This document shows positions 1 to 11,008 of a stretch of 64,000 nucleotides of DNA, one piece after another. Position numbers and translations under genes: made by a program. The stretch is from Sambucus nigra. Taxonomy: Eukaryota; Streptophyta; Magnoliopsida; Dipsacales; Adoxaceae. The notes under the pieces are model-generated. The model saw only the letters and a program-made list of their open reading frames with translations, did no database searches and was not told where the DNA came from. The DNA lies in assembly GCA_949130495.1 (NCBI GenBank), contig OX422219.1, positions 267,453,111-267,517,110 of the forward strand, written 5' to 3'. Each line of letters opens with the position of its first letter. Position 1 is the stretch's first letter.

Positions 1-3000
1 CACCTCCTCACCACAAGTACAACACAATTTATTGTTGGAAATACCCCAGCAAAACAGTTTATCTCTCGTATGAAGAGCATCCCTACATATGATCCATAAA
101 CTAAAAGAACATTTTGGTATATTATTGAAGTTCCAAATCAACTTGTGACAATTGAACACAGGACGAACAATAGTAAGAGCCGTAAAAGCTGACCCAATGG
201 AGAATCCACCCCGACTGGAATTCCACACCACCTCATCACTAACCCCTTGGCGAATAACAGGCAACTCAGCATTCCTAATCTCCAAAAGGTCCCAAGTAAC
301 AGAAGAAGGCCACCTCCACCTCTCCCCATGTATAAAATCGGCCACTCTTTCTTTATAATTGCTAGCCACATCGTAAATAAGTCTTCCCCCATAGCGATCA
401 AATAGAGGACCTAACGGATGCCAGTTGTCGTGCCACACAAAGGTATCTTCGCCATTGGCAATTTTGGATATGATAAGAGGCTTGGCCACCTCCCTCAACT
501 GCATCAGTTTCCTCCAGCACCAGGAAGGGTCACTTGGAATATTAATGGCCCAAATACTTTTATTCTTGATCTTATACGCATTACACCATTTGACCCATAG
601 GCAATCCTTCTTACTACAGAGGTTCCAAAGAAGCTTAAGAATAACAGCTCTTTTCCACAATTCCATATTCTTAATGCCCAACCCCCCTTCCTCATGACTT
701 CACGTCAGATGATCCCAAGACACCTTCGCCCCCGTACGTTTGGAATCAGAACCCGTCCACAAGAAGTCCTTCATAAGTTGGTCGATTCTTCTAATAACCC
801 CTTTAGGCAGAATGAACAGGCAAGACCAGTAGACCTGAATACCAAACAAGACCGAGTTGATGAGCTGAAGTCTCCCAGCAAAACTAAGGAATCTATTAGT
901 CCAACCCTTAATCCTCCCCGTTATCTTATCAATCAACTTCTCACAATCCCCAGATTTAAGCCTAGTAGTGATAAGAGATACCCCAAGATACATGAAGGGA
1001 GGGGAACAGTGGGAGAAACCAAAAACCTCCCCCAACCTGTTCACCCCATCGACATCGACCCCAGAGCAATAGAAACTAGATTTGTTAGTATTGGGGTGAA
1101 GACTAGAGATCGAATAGAAGGCCATAATAGCTCTCTTCACAATGCTACACGAAGTAGGATCGCCTCCACACATAATGATCAAATCGTCTGCAAAGCAAAG
1201 ATGATTAAGGCCCACCTCCTTGTACCTAGGATGAAAACTGAACTCCGGATTGAGGCAAGCCTTATCCATAATAGAAGAGAAAGTATCCATAACAAGCAGG
1301 AATAAGAAAGGAGAGATAGGATCACCTTGTCTCAACCCCCTCTTCCCCTTAAAGAAGTCATGTAAATGCCCATCCAAGCTGATAGAGAATCTAGTCGTGG
1401 TAATACACTCCTCCACCCAACCAACAAACATAGACGGGAAGCCAATATGCACAAGAATGTTGAGCAAAAACTCCCAGCTAATAGTATCATAGGCCTTGAG
1501 AAGATCAATCTTGAGGGTACACCTAGATGGGGTTAGCTCGCGGTGATAATTTCTCATAAGCTCCTGAAGCAATAAGATATTGTTAGAGATTGATCTACCC
1601 TTCACAAACGCGACCTGGCTCTGGTTAATGAAGGAAGGGAGGATGGGTTTCATCCTCTCGGCAACAATTTTTGAGATACACATGTAAATGGTGTTGCAAT
1701 AAGAGATGAACCTGAATTCATGCATACCAGGGGGAGTAGTAACCTTCAGAATAAGCGCCAAAGCAGTGCAGTTCCATTGCCTAGGCAGGTAGTTACAATG
1801 GAAGAAGAAGGTAATAGAATCAATCACATCTCCCCCACTACGTCCCAGTTCTTCTTATAGAAACATGCATTAAAACCGTACGGCCCAGGAGCTTTATCGG
1901 ACCCAATGGAAAACATGGCATTCTTGATCTCCTCTTCAGTAATGGGTGCCTCCAGAGCATCCGCCTGATCAACCGTGATTCTCTTGCACACCACATCATT
2001 GAGAATAGGAAATGGGTCCACACAGGGATTTGTTGTGCCAAGGAGGTTGCTGAAATAATCAACAGCCACCTTAGCCACATTCTGACTCCCCTAAATTCTC
2101 ACACCAAGGTCATCCAAAACACTAAGTATCTTCCTTCTAGCAGTAGCCTAGTTAGCCTTCTTGTGAAAGAACGCATTATTACCATCCCCCAGCTGGAGCG
2201 ATTTAACTCGAGACTTCTGCTTGAAAAAGGACTCCTCCGCCTCTCTCAGCTCCAAATACGTGTGAAGTTTGACCCTTTCATCCAGGAGCACCTCATTATT
2301 GCACCCATCAGTATCAACTCTAGTCTGAACCTCATCCAGTAAAGCCTTAGCCTCCTCCACCCTAACAGAGATGTTGCTAAAAAACTTCTTGTTGAAATCT
2401 TTCAGCCTCGATTTAACTCTACTCAGTTTCTTACTTAGCCTAACCATAGGATTCCCCTCACCATCATCCTGCCAGGACTCACTAAGAATCTGATAAAAGT
2501 CTCTATGATCCATCCAAAAATTGAAAAATTTGAACGGTTTAGGTCTACTCCTCTCCAAGGGGGCCAATAAAATAATGATAGGGCAGTGGTCTGAAACCCC
2601 GTGAGGAAGGACAGAAGCTTGACTCTCGAGGAACCACGAGGCCCATGCATCATTATTCAAGACTCTATCCAACCTTGACTGAACATTACCAGCTCCCAAC
2701 TCCTTCTTATTCCACGTAAACCACAACCCATTCGTGACCATATCATTTGCATGCAAGTCATGAATGCATTGGTTGAACTCGCCAGTAGCAATCGTATCAA
2801 TACCTCAGATGCCTCTCATTTCATCATGAGATCTGACAACATTAAAGTCGCCCAATAAAACCCACGGAGACTCTCCCACACTCCCTGAATTCATCCTCAA
2901 AAAATCCCAAAGGTGTCTTCTATCCCCAGGAAGGTTATCCCCATAAATGAAAGACGCAAAGAAGCTCATCCCAGCCCCACATAAGTCCACCTTGCAGAGC

Positions 3001-3285
3001 ATGGCCTGGGGGTGGGACTGAATCAAACTCACAGCAACACGGTTGGGGTTCCAAGCCACAATGATTCTGGCAACCCCCCCCCCCCCCTCCCCGCAGCGGG
3101 CAGTTGTCCAAGAAATCCCATTGAAAAAAATAATTATTCAAAACACAACCCAAGTTATTTTTTCTAACCTTAGTTTCAAGCATACACACCAAATCAAGGT
3201 GGTTATCCCTAATTTGCTTATTGACTTCCCTTTGCTTATGAGTGGAATTAAGACCCCTAATATTCCAAGAAGCAAACTTAATCAT
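1..3285 (-). pseudogene. LINE ORF2: endonuclease-reverse transcriptase, broken
   Basis: Starts at 3285 with the APE-type endonuclease (FASWNIRGLN, then LVCMLETK). A run of 14 C (3074-3087 on the plus strand) coincides with a frameshift. The next frame carries WVLLGDFNVVRSHDEMRG, then an in-frame TGA at about 2804, then DRVLNN and GVSDHCPIIILL. The reverse transcriptase follows with KAPGPYGFNACFYKKNW, AFVKGRSISNNILL, GLRQGDPISPFLFLLVMD and the catalytic FADDLIIM. Stops near 2147 and 2091, a frame change near 1826 and a stop at 700 break it further. A zf-RVT domain runs to the window edge (KLIWNFNNIPKCSFSLW, CCTCGEEV). The active-site residues remain but the chain cannot be made whole. Confidence 0.88.
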
Positions 3286-5102
3286 CTATTCTTCTTCCCT
3301 TTCCCCTTCCGGCTTTTCTTCCCGCTACTATTACTCACCTCTCTATCCTCCCCCACCATTTTCTGTGCCAGTTCGTCAACTAGGGTCACCCGCAACGCAA
3401 GAGTAGTAGGGGCAGGCGTCATATCCGTGTCGCTCTCCATGCAGACTGTACTAAAGGAGTTAGACAAAGGAACAGGTGGAACGCTATACTGTACAGGACT
3501 ACAAACATCATACTTGATCTCATCATTAGCACTACACGACACAACGACAGTGCTTGGGTTCTTCTCAGCATTGGCCTTGCACGAAGTCTCTCCCACTTCT
3601 ATCACAGGGATGACACCACCTTTCGTCTTCTTGATGACCTGAGTCCAACCACAAACATTACTGGTGGGAGCATTACTAGCATATGGGTTAGTGACCTTGT
3701 TACCACCCTCATCTTTATTTTTGGGGCATCCACTAAGCCTGTGACCAAACACGAGGCAATGTGTGCATGAGGGAGGTTTGGCTTGGAATTCCACTTTAAC
3801 CACAGAAATAGTGCCATCTTTCATCACCACATTAACGCCTGAGGGATAAATCTCCTTAGCCTCCACATCAATACATATACGGGGAAAGGTAATCCTATTC
3901 ATTTCTTCCGTCATCGCATCAACATACAATGGGAGACCCACGGAGATGGCAACATAACTGATACCCTCCTCAGTCCAAAGTTGCACTGGGATATCAAAAA
4001 ATTTAACCCACATAGGTATCTTCTTCATCGTAACCTTATCAAAACTAAAGTTTGGTTGCCATTTTTTGAGAATGATGGTGATTGTCGCAAAATGCCACGG
4101 CCTATTGTCTATCACCTCATCTCTCTGAGTAGGGTTATCAAAGAGAAAGAAGTATAATCCCTTATCATGCGCAATGGCCTTGGTTAGACGGAACTTCCCC
4201 CATAGTTTAAACGCCACTGTGTTCACCATGGAAAATGACAGTTTAGTCCCCAAAAAATACCCCACCATACTATTCTCCCAACGTCCATGACCTCCGTTTT
4301 CCACCTCGACTGGTGGAGTAACAGTGATAATGGAGTCGATCACAGCAGGTTGGTGATAAGAGAGTCGTAGCTTAGGTTTCTGCTCGGTTGCAGTAACGGA
4401 GCTCCAAGTTTTGCCCACATGGATAGGGCCAGCCACGCAAGGAGTAGACATCCCCTCATCCTTGTTTCTGTCAGTACACAACCCAGCGTAATCCGTACAA
4501 TCATCAGTCCTGTCATGGGACATTATGGAGTTGGTAGCACCAACTTCCTTACCCATGTTAGATATATTGATCCCTATGCCAACAGGACCTGCTACACACT
4601 GTACGCCAATAGCCCTACCAACCGCCACAGGCGCGTTGGTACCAGTTCCTCTCCGGTCATCGGAACTTCTAAAGTTCATGACATCCTCTTGGGTAAACCC
4701 CTTGCTTCTGAGGAACTCCCAGTAGACATTATTCACACCAGCCACAACTTTCAATCCTCTCACCTTTTTATTAACCATGGGCATATTCTCCGAGACCACA
4801 ACTTGTCCTTCTTCAATCTCTAAAGCTCTTGAAGAGAGATCGACCATCGAGTCAGCAGGGATTCCATCACTATCGTAATGAACATCCTCCATCGTCTGAC
4901 CTACGAGGGGGTTGGGAACACCGCCAAGAGAATCAACAACTGGCGTACCACGTGCAGCAACGCGAGGCACCTTCAGGGGTGAATGGCACTCGATCACCAT
5001 CTTATCGACACCCAAACATGGCACACTACCATCGGGCACAGTCTTCGAGTTATTAAGGTTTGGCAGAAGCCCCAAAGGGCGTGGGGCTTGCACACCGGCC
5101 AT
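3282..5102 (-). CDS. LINE ORF1 protein (DUF4283 / zinc knuckle), intact
   Basis: Open frame of 606 codons. About residues 270-430 match the plant DUF4283 fold, with a run around WGKFRLTKAIAHDKGLYFF and the segment KIPMWVKFFDIPVQLW. A CCHC knuckle follows immediately (CTHCLVFGHRLSGCP). The C-terminus is basic and lysine/serine-rich (KKSRKGKGKK), as expected of an RNA-binding ORF1 that packages LINE RNA. The first 200 residues are low in recognisable motifs. The stop at 3282 overlaps the ORF2 start at 3285 by a few bases, so ORF2 would be translated by reinitiation. No internal stop is present, in contrast to ORF2. Assignment is by motif recognition. Confidence 0.88.
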   Translation of the reverse strand: MAGVQAPRPLGLLPNLNNSKTVPDGSVPCLGVDKMVIECHSPLKVPRVAARGTPVVDSLGGVPNPLVGQTMEDVHYDSDGIPADSMVDLSSRALEIEEGQVVVSENMPMVNKKVRGLKVVAGVNNVYWEFLRSKGFTQEDVMNFRSSDDRRGTGTNAPVAVGRAIGVQCVAGPVGIGINISNMGKEVGATNSIMSHDRTDDCTDYAGLCTDRNKDEGMSTPCVAGPIHVGKTWSSVTATEQKPKLRLSYHQPAVIDSIITVTPPVEVENGGHGRWENSMVGYFLGTKLSFSMVNTVAFKLWGKFRLTKAIAHDKGLYFFLFDNPTQRDEVIDNRPWHFATITIILKKWQPNFSFDKVTMKKIPMWVKFFDIPVQLWTEEGISYVAISVGLPLYVDAMTEEMNRITFPRICIDVEAKEIYPSGVNVVMKDGTISVVKVEFQAKPPSCTHCLVFGHRLSGCPKNKDEGGNKVTNPYASNAPTSNVCGWTQVIKKTKGGVIPVIEVGETSCKANAEKNPSTVVVSCSANDEIKYDVCSPVQYSVPPVPLSNSFSTVCMESDTDMTPAPTTLALRVTLVDELAQKMVGEDREVSNSSGKKSRKGKGKKNR

Positions 5103-5237
5103 ACTAGACAGAGGTTTGGTAGTTAGAGGAGGTTTTTGTGGTAGTTGCAGGTGTTTTGGTGGTGGTAGGTGGGAAAAAGGCTTAGGGGAATCCTAGAGAG
5201 AGGGGAGAGCATTTCTCAATCATGTTTATTCCCCTTG

Positions 5238-5629
5238 GTTTAGAATTGTTATTAATTTCTTATAATTATTTTTCGATTAAAGGTCCGTGTTTCCTTCGCT
5301 CGGACTCCGATTTGAGCACCATTAATGGCCACGCTACGCTTTACCCGAGTGTTACAACTTTCGTGAATACTTCAGGAAAAAATCACGAAATATAAAATTA
5401 CAAAAATGCTCCTGAACGAGTAAATCACGACGGAACTTTATCGAAATGCAACGAAATTCACAGTAAGGACTCTAACTCCTATAAATGCTCAATAATACCT
5501 CAAATAAAGCGTTAGAGTAGAAAATGGACGTTGTCTGATTAACGAGCATAAAAATAGCAATTACGGTACTCAAGGGGGCTAAAATGCCTATGTTCTAGGG
5601 TAATTAAATGCATAATTCGATACTAATCA
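5238..5629 (-). repeat. 3' LTR fragment of the Athila-like element
   Basis: Shares about 390 bp with 10618-11008, including AGAATTGTTATTAATTTCTT at one end and GGTAATTAAATGCATAATTC near the other. It is cut on the left by the 5' end of the LINE; the rest of the LTR should reappear left of the window beyond the LINE 3' end. Confidence 0.75.
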
Positions 5630-5644
5630 CACACCCTAACTTAC
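5630..5644 (-). promoter_or_regulatory. Polypurine tract next to the 3' LTR
   Basis: On the minus strand this reads GTAAGTTAGGGTGTG directly before the LTR start TGATTAGTATCG. It is the expected plus-strand primer for reverse transcription, and it is purine-rich but imperfect. Confidence 0.55.
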
Positions 5645-7434
5645 ACATTGCTAGTCCATATTAATGATATTCAAATCCAGAAGAACTATAAGAAAACCAT
5701 AACATGTATATATGGATCGAAATTTAAATGTCGCTTTCGTAGGGAACACGATTGCATTTAGCGTATGCAATAAGTCGTTAAAAACCTAGGTTACACCAGT
5801 GGACGAGTGTCGTCTCATGAGGGTTTTCAGGGATGAAACCCATAAACACCAAATTTCCTCAAAACATTCCCAACCAACCAATAGGCAAAACTCAACAAAA
5901 ACAAGATATTCCAACATATTATTAATAAAGAAAAAGAGAAGTTTGCCCACTAATCCGCAGCTATCAATATTAAAAAAATAAATACATGGAATTAAAACCG
6001 CAAATGTGAGTGGGGTATATGCACATGCGAAAATCTTAAATTCAGTAAAATTGCATATAGCCCGGATAATAATTAAAGCATGCTTCCACTCAATCCTCTC
6101 TGAATATCATAGTCAACAAATAGAAGCACTCGGAATAGGGTGTAACACTCGGGACATGCGAGCATAATGAGTAAATGTAAATGGAAACAAAGCCTTAGAC
6201 ATGTCATCGACGAAGAATGCAATATAAAAGTGAAAAATACAATCTCATGAAAGGATATCGCAAATTAAATGATATGAAATGCACTTAAACAGATTATCGC
6301 TAACGTTTGACCTTTGAATCACATTACCCTAGGATCAAATATGACTTTACTGGGTTGTAATGTAGTCTCGGGGGTTAGGGGTACGAAGTGAAAGAAATAT
6401 GTACGGATTCAAAGATATTCGCGGATGAAAAACTTGGGAAAATGGAAAGAAGTGGACAATTTCAAAATTGGAAATTGATTTCCAAACCAGCATTAAATAT
6501 ATCAATCGAGAGAGTAACAAGTATTATTGAATCACTATAAACAATATATACAAAATTTCTCTTTCTCTTTCTTTTCTTCTTTTTCTCTTGTTTTATTTTA
6601 TTTTCTCTTTTTTTTTTTATTTTTTTTTCTTTTTCACTACACTTTCTTCTTTTCTCACCCTCTTCGTGATTAAATTGCAACCACACTACACAACATCATT
6701 CAATCCTAAATATCATTCCAAACATAGGTAAGAAAGGTGAAATGTATGGTGTAAAACTCCAATGTGGAGTTGGTTAAGGGATTTGGGACGAAATGAAAGG
6801 TTATAATGGGTCTCAACGGGGTTGACTAGGGACATGTATAAGGGTAAGGGTAAGCTCGTAAGGTTAAACATCAACGAGGGCCTATCATCCTATCCTAAAG
6901 TTTCATATGATTCTCGGGACTCAACATCATTGAAAATCATGCTCAAGTGATAATTCAATTAGTATGCAATCAATGAAAAGAAAATGAGATCGTCAATAAG
7001 ATACGTTTTTATGGAAAGAGAGGGAATAACGTATAAGCACTTAGAAATGAAGAAAATCACGAAAATCGCTAGTATTTTAGTGTACACAAAGCAACAAAAA
7101 AGATACCAAGCTATAATTGTCCTACCGAATGATTTTAGAAAATATGCTCAAGTGCTCATGTGTTTTCAAGGTTTAATTCCTGAATTTATTCCCAATATTG
7201 AGTTATTTGAGGATTAAAGTTTAATAACTTGAAAAAAATAGAAAATACACCATTGAGTTAGCAATTTGATAGGGAAATTATTAAATTTATCATAGGAAAT
7301 AAGGCAAAATTCCTAACAAAGGAGAAAAAAGAAAGAAAATCTTTCTGAAATTTTTAATTTTTACAAGAAAAGCATGCTTGAAAATAACATATAATCAAAA
7401 TCATGGACACTACCAATGAATGGATAGAATATCA
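5645..7434 (-). other. Internal non-coding part of the Athila-like element
   Basis: About 1.8 kb with no supportable gene. It contains a pyrimidine-rich low-complexity stretch (about 6555-6660, runs of TTTTCTTT) that yields only a lysine-rich spurious frame on the minus strand. It lies where larger relatives carry their post-pol (env-like) region. Confidence 0.5.
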
Positions 7435-7470
7435 CACACCCCTAACTTAAAACCTGACATTGTCCTCAAT
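7435..7470 (-). promoter_or_regulatory. Second, internal purine-tract motif
   Basis: On the minus strand this contains GAGGACAATGTCAGG followed by TTTTAAGTTAGGGGTGTG. A GGACAATGT...AAGTT.GGGG block is a recurrent landmark after pol in Athila-type plant elements. It resembles the terminal tract at 5630-5644 but is not next to an LTR. Its function here is inferred. Confidence 0.5.
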
Positions 7471-7963
7471 GTGAATTAAGAACCAAGTTAAAGAGAGGAA
7501 AAGAGCGATATTACCCAAAAAGGAGCGATCTCCGGAAAGTACAAGTCCAAAGATTCTACAAAACATGTTAGTACCAAGGTATAACAAAGAAGAATAAATG
7601 AAACTTTAACTAATTACACTAGACAAAAGTGCAAAGAAAAATAAACTATGTACAATCTACCATCTAGACTCCTAACCAACTATACACTAGAAGTTGAAAT
7701 TTTTGAGGATCCAACCAAAATGGAATTTGACTTTGGATGATTAACGGTGGACCCTCCCAAGAAAAAATGTGTTCTGGAAGTTATGAATTTCGTTTGACCA
7801 ACGGAAGGCATGTGGGTGGTGGAAAAGGTGAACCATTTCCAATATAAATATTTGGGCGAACGATGGGTAATTTGGATAATAAGGGGAAGATGTAAACATG
7901 GGTTACAAAAAAAACTGAATTCTCTAGCAAAAATTTTTCAAATGGAATGGGAGGTGGCGTAGA

Positions 7964-8479
7964 TTAAGGCAAAGATGCCTTCATGGAAGGCGACCCGAGC
8001 AAGAACTCCTCATCGGTGAAAAAGTTTGGAACTATAAAGTTTTGAACCGAGTCATGGGGTACTAAAATTAGTTTGATAGTATAGAATAAAGATGGGGACG
8101 AAAGAAATGCAATATCAAGAGATGAGCTATCATCGCTTGAAGGTTGAATTTCGAAGGAAATAGGATCATTTGCATTGAAACTTTCTTCTTTTAGAATCAT
8201 AGAAGAAATGAGTTCATTGCAAATGGATACTACATCCCTTTCTTCCTCATTTTCATTCTCTACTATACCTTGGGTCAAGTCAAGAATGATTTGTTCCAAA
8301 GTAGGTACAAAGTTCTCTTTTGGTTCAAAACATTCCTCGACTTCAAAAATCCAGAAAGAAAAATCGCCGTCGGATTCAAATAATAAATCCAACTCATGTT
8401 CCCAACAATAATTTTCTTCCCGATAATGGTTTTCAACCTTTTCCTTTCCAAGCATGTGTAAGCCCTCATCGAAAGTCAT
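7964..8479 (-). CDS. Acidic protein of unknown function inside the non-autonomous element
   Basis: A 171-codon frame, the only substantial one in the internal region. It is rich in Glu, Asp, Ser and Phe (for example VENENEEERDVV and SSDDSSSLDIAFLS), with no zinc knuckle, protease DTG or other motif I recognise. It begins about 490 bases after the primer site, where gag would normally start. A run of 11 C on the minus strand (8480-8490) lies directly before the ATG, so the true upstream frame may be longer and shifted at the homopolymer. It could be a remnant of a gag leader or a spurious frame. No function is proposed. Confidence 0.35.
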   Translation of the reverse strand: MTFDEGLHMLGKEKVENHYREENYCWEHELDLLFESDGDFSFWIFEVEECFEPKENFVPTLEQIILDLTQGIVENENEEERDVVSICNELISSMILKEESFNANDPISFEIQPSSDDSSSLDIAFLSSPSLFYTIKLILVPHDSVQNFIVPNFFTDEEFLLGSPSMKASLP

Positions 8480-8965
8480 GGGGGGGGGGGAGCGGATTCT
8501 TGCAAATGAGAACTCTAAAAATTATCATCGAAACGACTATCAAAATCATTAACATAAGAATTTTGAAAACTATCGCAATTTGTTTCAAATTTTTTATCAT
8601 AAGGATCTTTTGACCCAAAATTGAAAATTTATGTAATCCATACTTTGACTTTTGTTATACTCACCCAATGTCATTTTTGAAGTTGTAATTTTTTGGGCTT
8701 GTAAGCATTGAACAAAAGTAATATGTTTATGGGGATTTTGAGAATTATCATTAGGATTACCTGAAAAATTGGAATAAGATATGCTTAACCCAACAAAGGC
8801 TCGAGATAGCCATTTCCACAAAGATGGTGTGTGGCCGAAAAAAATTCAAGCATTTCTTAGCGCTGAAATGTGGAAATCCTGCAAAAAGGGTTAAAACAAA
8901 AAATACAAATACAGAAGAAAAAATACTACGAAATAAGAAGACAATTATAATGTATAACACAACAC

Positions 8966-8983
8966 TTCCCGACAACGGTGCCA
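8966..8983 (-). promoter_or_regulatory. Primer binding site, tRNA-Asp type
   Basis: The minus strand reads TGGCACCGTTGTCGGGAA. The complement of the plant tRNA-Asp 3' end, used by Athila-like elements, is TGGCGCCGTTGCCGGGGA, so 15 of 18 positions agree. Two bases separate it from the LTR end CA at 8986. Confidence 0.75.
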
Positions 8984-8985
8984 TT

Positions 8986-11008
8986 TGGATTAAGCATGAA
9001 AAGTAGCGTCACGTCAGAATGATAATCGTTGAATTTGTTTCACCGCGTTAATACAAAAACCTAAATTACGACTGCACTTGCGATACAAGTATAGTGGTAA
9101 GTCGGGTATCGAGAATCCACAGGGAATGCTAGTATAGCACGTAATTAATTTATTATTTCAAGAATAAAAATGTAAAAGGTGATGGGTGGTTGTAAATAAA
9201 TGGAAAAACTACGAAGTTTAAACTAAACAATAATTTATAAAATGAGGGTAGAGATCACGTACCCGCCATGAGATAAACATGCGGAAATAGAATTTTGGTT
9301 CGAAAGCATTTAATCAAGCATTTTTATTTAATCATAAGCATCACACATGAAGAAATTTAAGCCAACGATGCAAGATTAAATATTTAATAAAAAATGGTCA
9401 TACACGAATTAAAGTCGGATTATCGCTTTAAATACTAACGTTAAGTGACAAAAAATGTTAAACACACAATAGTCCCATTTTAGTTCGCGAGGTTTCAATT
9501 AAATACAATTTTACACGAAACCTAATTTTTGGAGATTGACGCCCATTAATGGCGGACATGCAATCCCAACCCATATACTACTCACTTAACAGAAATAAAA
9601 CTAATTAAACAACTAATTAAAAATTAAAACAAGAAATAAATTAATTACACAAATTTATCTAGGCATAAAAATTAACCAAGCATGGAAAATAAAGGAACAA
9701 GGTGAGAAATAGTATCCACTTACAAAAATGGGTGACAAACTATCAAGAAAATGGAAGAGATCGGTTTATCTCCACAAAATCCTCAAAGAAACTAACCCTA
9801 GCTCTAAAATAAGAGGAACACTAAAAACTAAGATAAAAATGATATACATTACAAATGAACAAAGTGTTGCTTTTTATAGTAAGTTACAATAAAGGAATAA
9901 AAGAAAAACAAAATGAAAAGAAAAAGGAGAGATAAGTCTCAAATAAGAAAAGAAAAAAATACAAAAAGAAAATGAAAAAGGAACGAGGGCTTAGCAATAA
10001 AAAATAGAGTTGGTCAAAACAGATGATCGGTCAACCGACGTCCCAAGATCGGTCGACCAAGGAAATGGGAGGGCGGAACTGTCTTGTTTGCAAGGCAAAA
10101 AACCAAATCGCGATTGACCGCGAAGGCTAAGTCGGTCGATCGGCGATGGCAGGATAGCCCACGAAATTTCCTTATAGCCCAAGCTTATCACCTACCATGG
10201 CACAAGAACCCAATTCCTTTTCAACATCGTGTAAAACCCGAGATCATGGCTGCGTGAGTGAACCCGAGAGCACTTCCATGGAATCCTCATTTAAGCCAAG
10301 ACCTCCATGCTTGTAATGGCCAAAACCCGCAACCCATCACAATGCCGAGAACACCACAACAAAATCTCCATTAATGGAGATGGTAAAACCCACCATGGAA
10401 ATACAAACAACTCCCATTTCAACTTAAATCCGAGACCCAGTCAACCCGTGCATAGTGCCAAACCAAAATCGTGTTCAAATTTGAGTTCCACATGGCCAAA
10501 CCAAAAACCCGAGAAAAAACCCAAATCACCATAACCATTTTTTGAAAAAAAACGTTTTAGGGACATAGAAGGAATTATTGGATTTGTTATAAAAGAGAAA
10601 AGGGACCTGGGTGGAATTATTAGAATTGTTATTAATTTCTTATAAATCATTTTCGATTAGGGGTCCATGTTTCCTTCATTCGGACTCCTATTGAAGCAAA
10701 ATTTTTGGCGACATGAATCTTGGCCCGAGGGCTACAATTTTGTGAATACTTTGGCTAAAAATCCTGAAATGTAAAATTACCAAAATGCCCCTGAACGTGC
10801 AAATCGTGACCGAACTTTATCAAAACGCATCGAAAATTCACACTGAGAACCATAACTCCTATAAATGCTCGATAATACCTCAAATAAAGTATTAGCGTAT
10901 AAAACAGAGGTTGCCTAATTAATGAGAATAAATATAGCCATTACGGTACCCAAGGGGTGAAAATGCCTAAGTTCGAGGGTAATTAAATGCATAATTCGAT
11001 ACGAATCA
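8986..11008 (-). repeat. 5' LTR of the Athila-like element
   Basis: 2023 bp. On the minus strand it starts TGATTCGTATCG and ends CTTAATCCA just before the primer site, giving TG...CA termini. A TATA-like box (ACTATAAAAAG on minus) lies at 9870-9880. Upstream of it, at 10022-10146, is a cluster of CG-centred words: GATCGGTCAACCGAC, GATCGGTCGACC and GTCGGTCGATCGGCG. The part near the primer site (about 9060-9120) is a conserved-looking leader block. There are no genes inside. Confidence 0.72.

Larger units (their letters stand above)
1..5237 (-). mobile_element. L1-type LINE, 3'-truncated by window edge
   Basis: Non-LTR retrotransposon read on the minus strand. ORF1 (DUF4283 plus a CCHC knuckle) is followed by ORF2 (endonuclease, reverse transcriptase, zf-RVT), the usual order of plant L1 elements. 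The 5' end lies near 5237: just to its right begins sequence shared with an LTR copy at 10618-11008, so the LINE is inserted inside an LTR. The 3' UTR, poly(A) tail and target duplication lie left of base 1. ORF1 is open while ORF2 has a frameshift and several stops, so this copy is dead but not ancient. The order and motifs are seen directly; the boundary is inferred from where the LTR homology begins. Confidence 0.9.
5238..11008 (-). mobile_element. Non-autonomous Ty3/gypsy element with tRNA-Asp-type primer site (Athila-like)
   Basis: The minus-strand order is 5' LTR (11008 down to 8986), primer site (8983-8966), short internal region with one ORF, purine tract (5644-5630) and 3' LTR (5629 leftward). 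The two LTR pieces share about 390 bp: 5238-5629 matches 10618-11008 in the same orientation. Both LTR starts on the minus strand read TGATT.GTATCGAATTATGC. The internal region is only about 3.3 kb and encodes no reverse transcriptase or integrase, so it is a large-LTR non-autonomous derivative. The 3' LTR is interrupted by the LINE at about 5237. Placement near the Athila group rests on the primer type and the internal purine tract, and is an inference. Confidence 0.72.

Noticed and set aside
694..1305. 203-codon plus-strand frame opposite the LINE reverse transcriptase
   Set aside because: It is a shadow of ORF2, which carries the FADD and other RT motifs on the opposite strand.
6462..6686. 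Lysine-rich minus-strand frame
   Set aside because: It arises from a pyrimidine-rich low-complexity tract.
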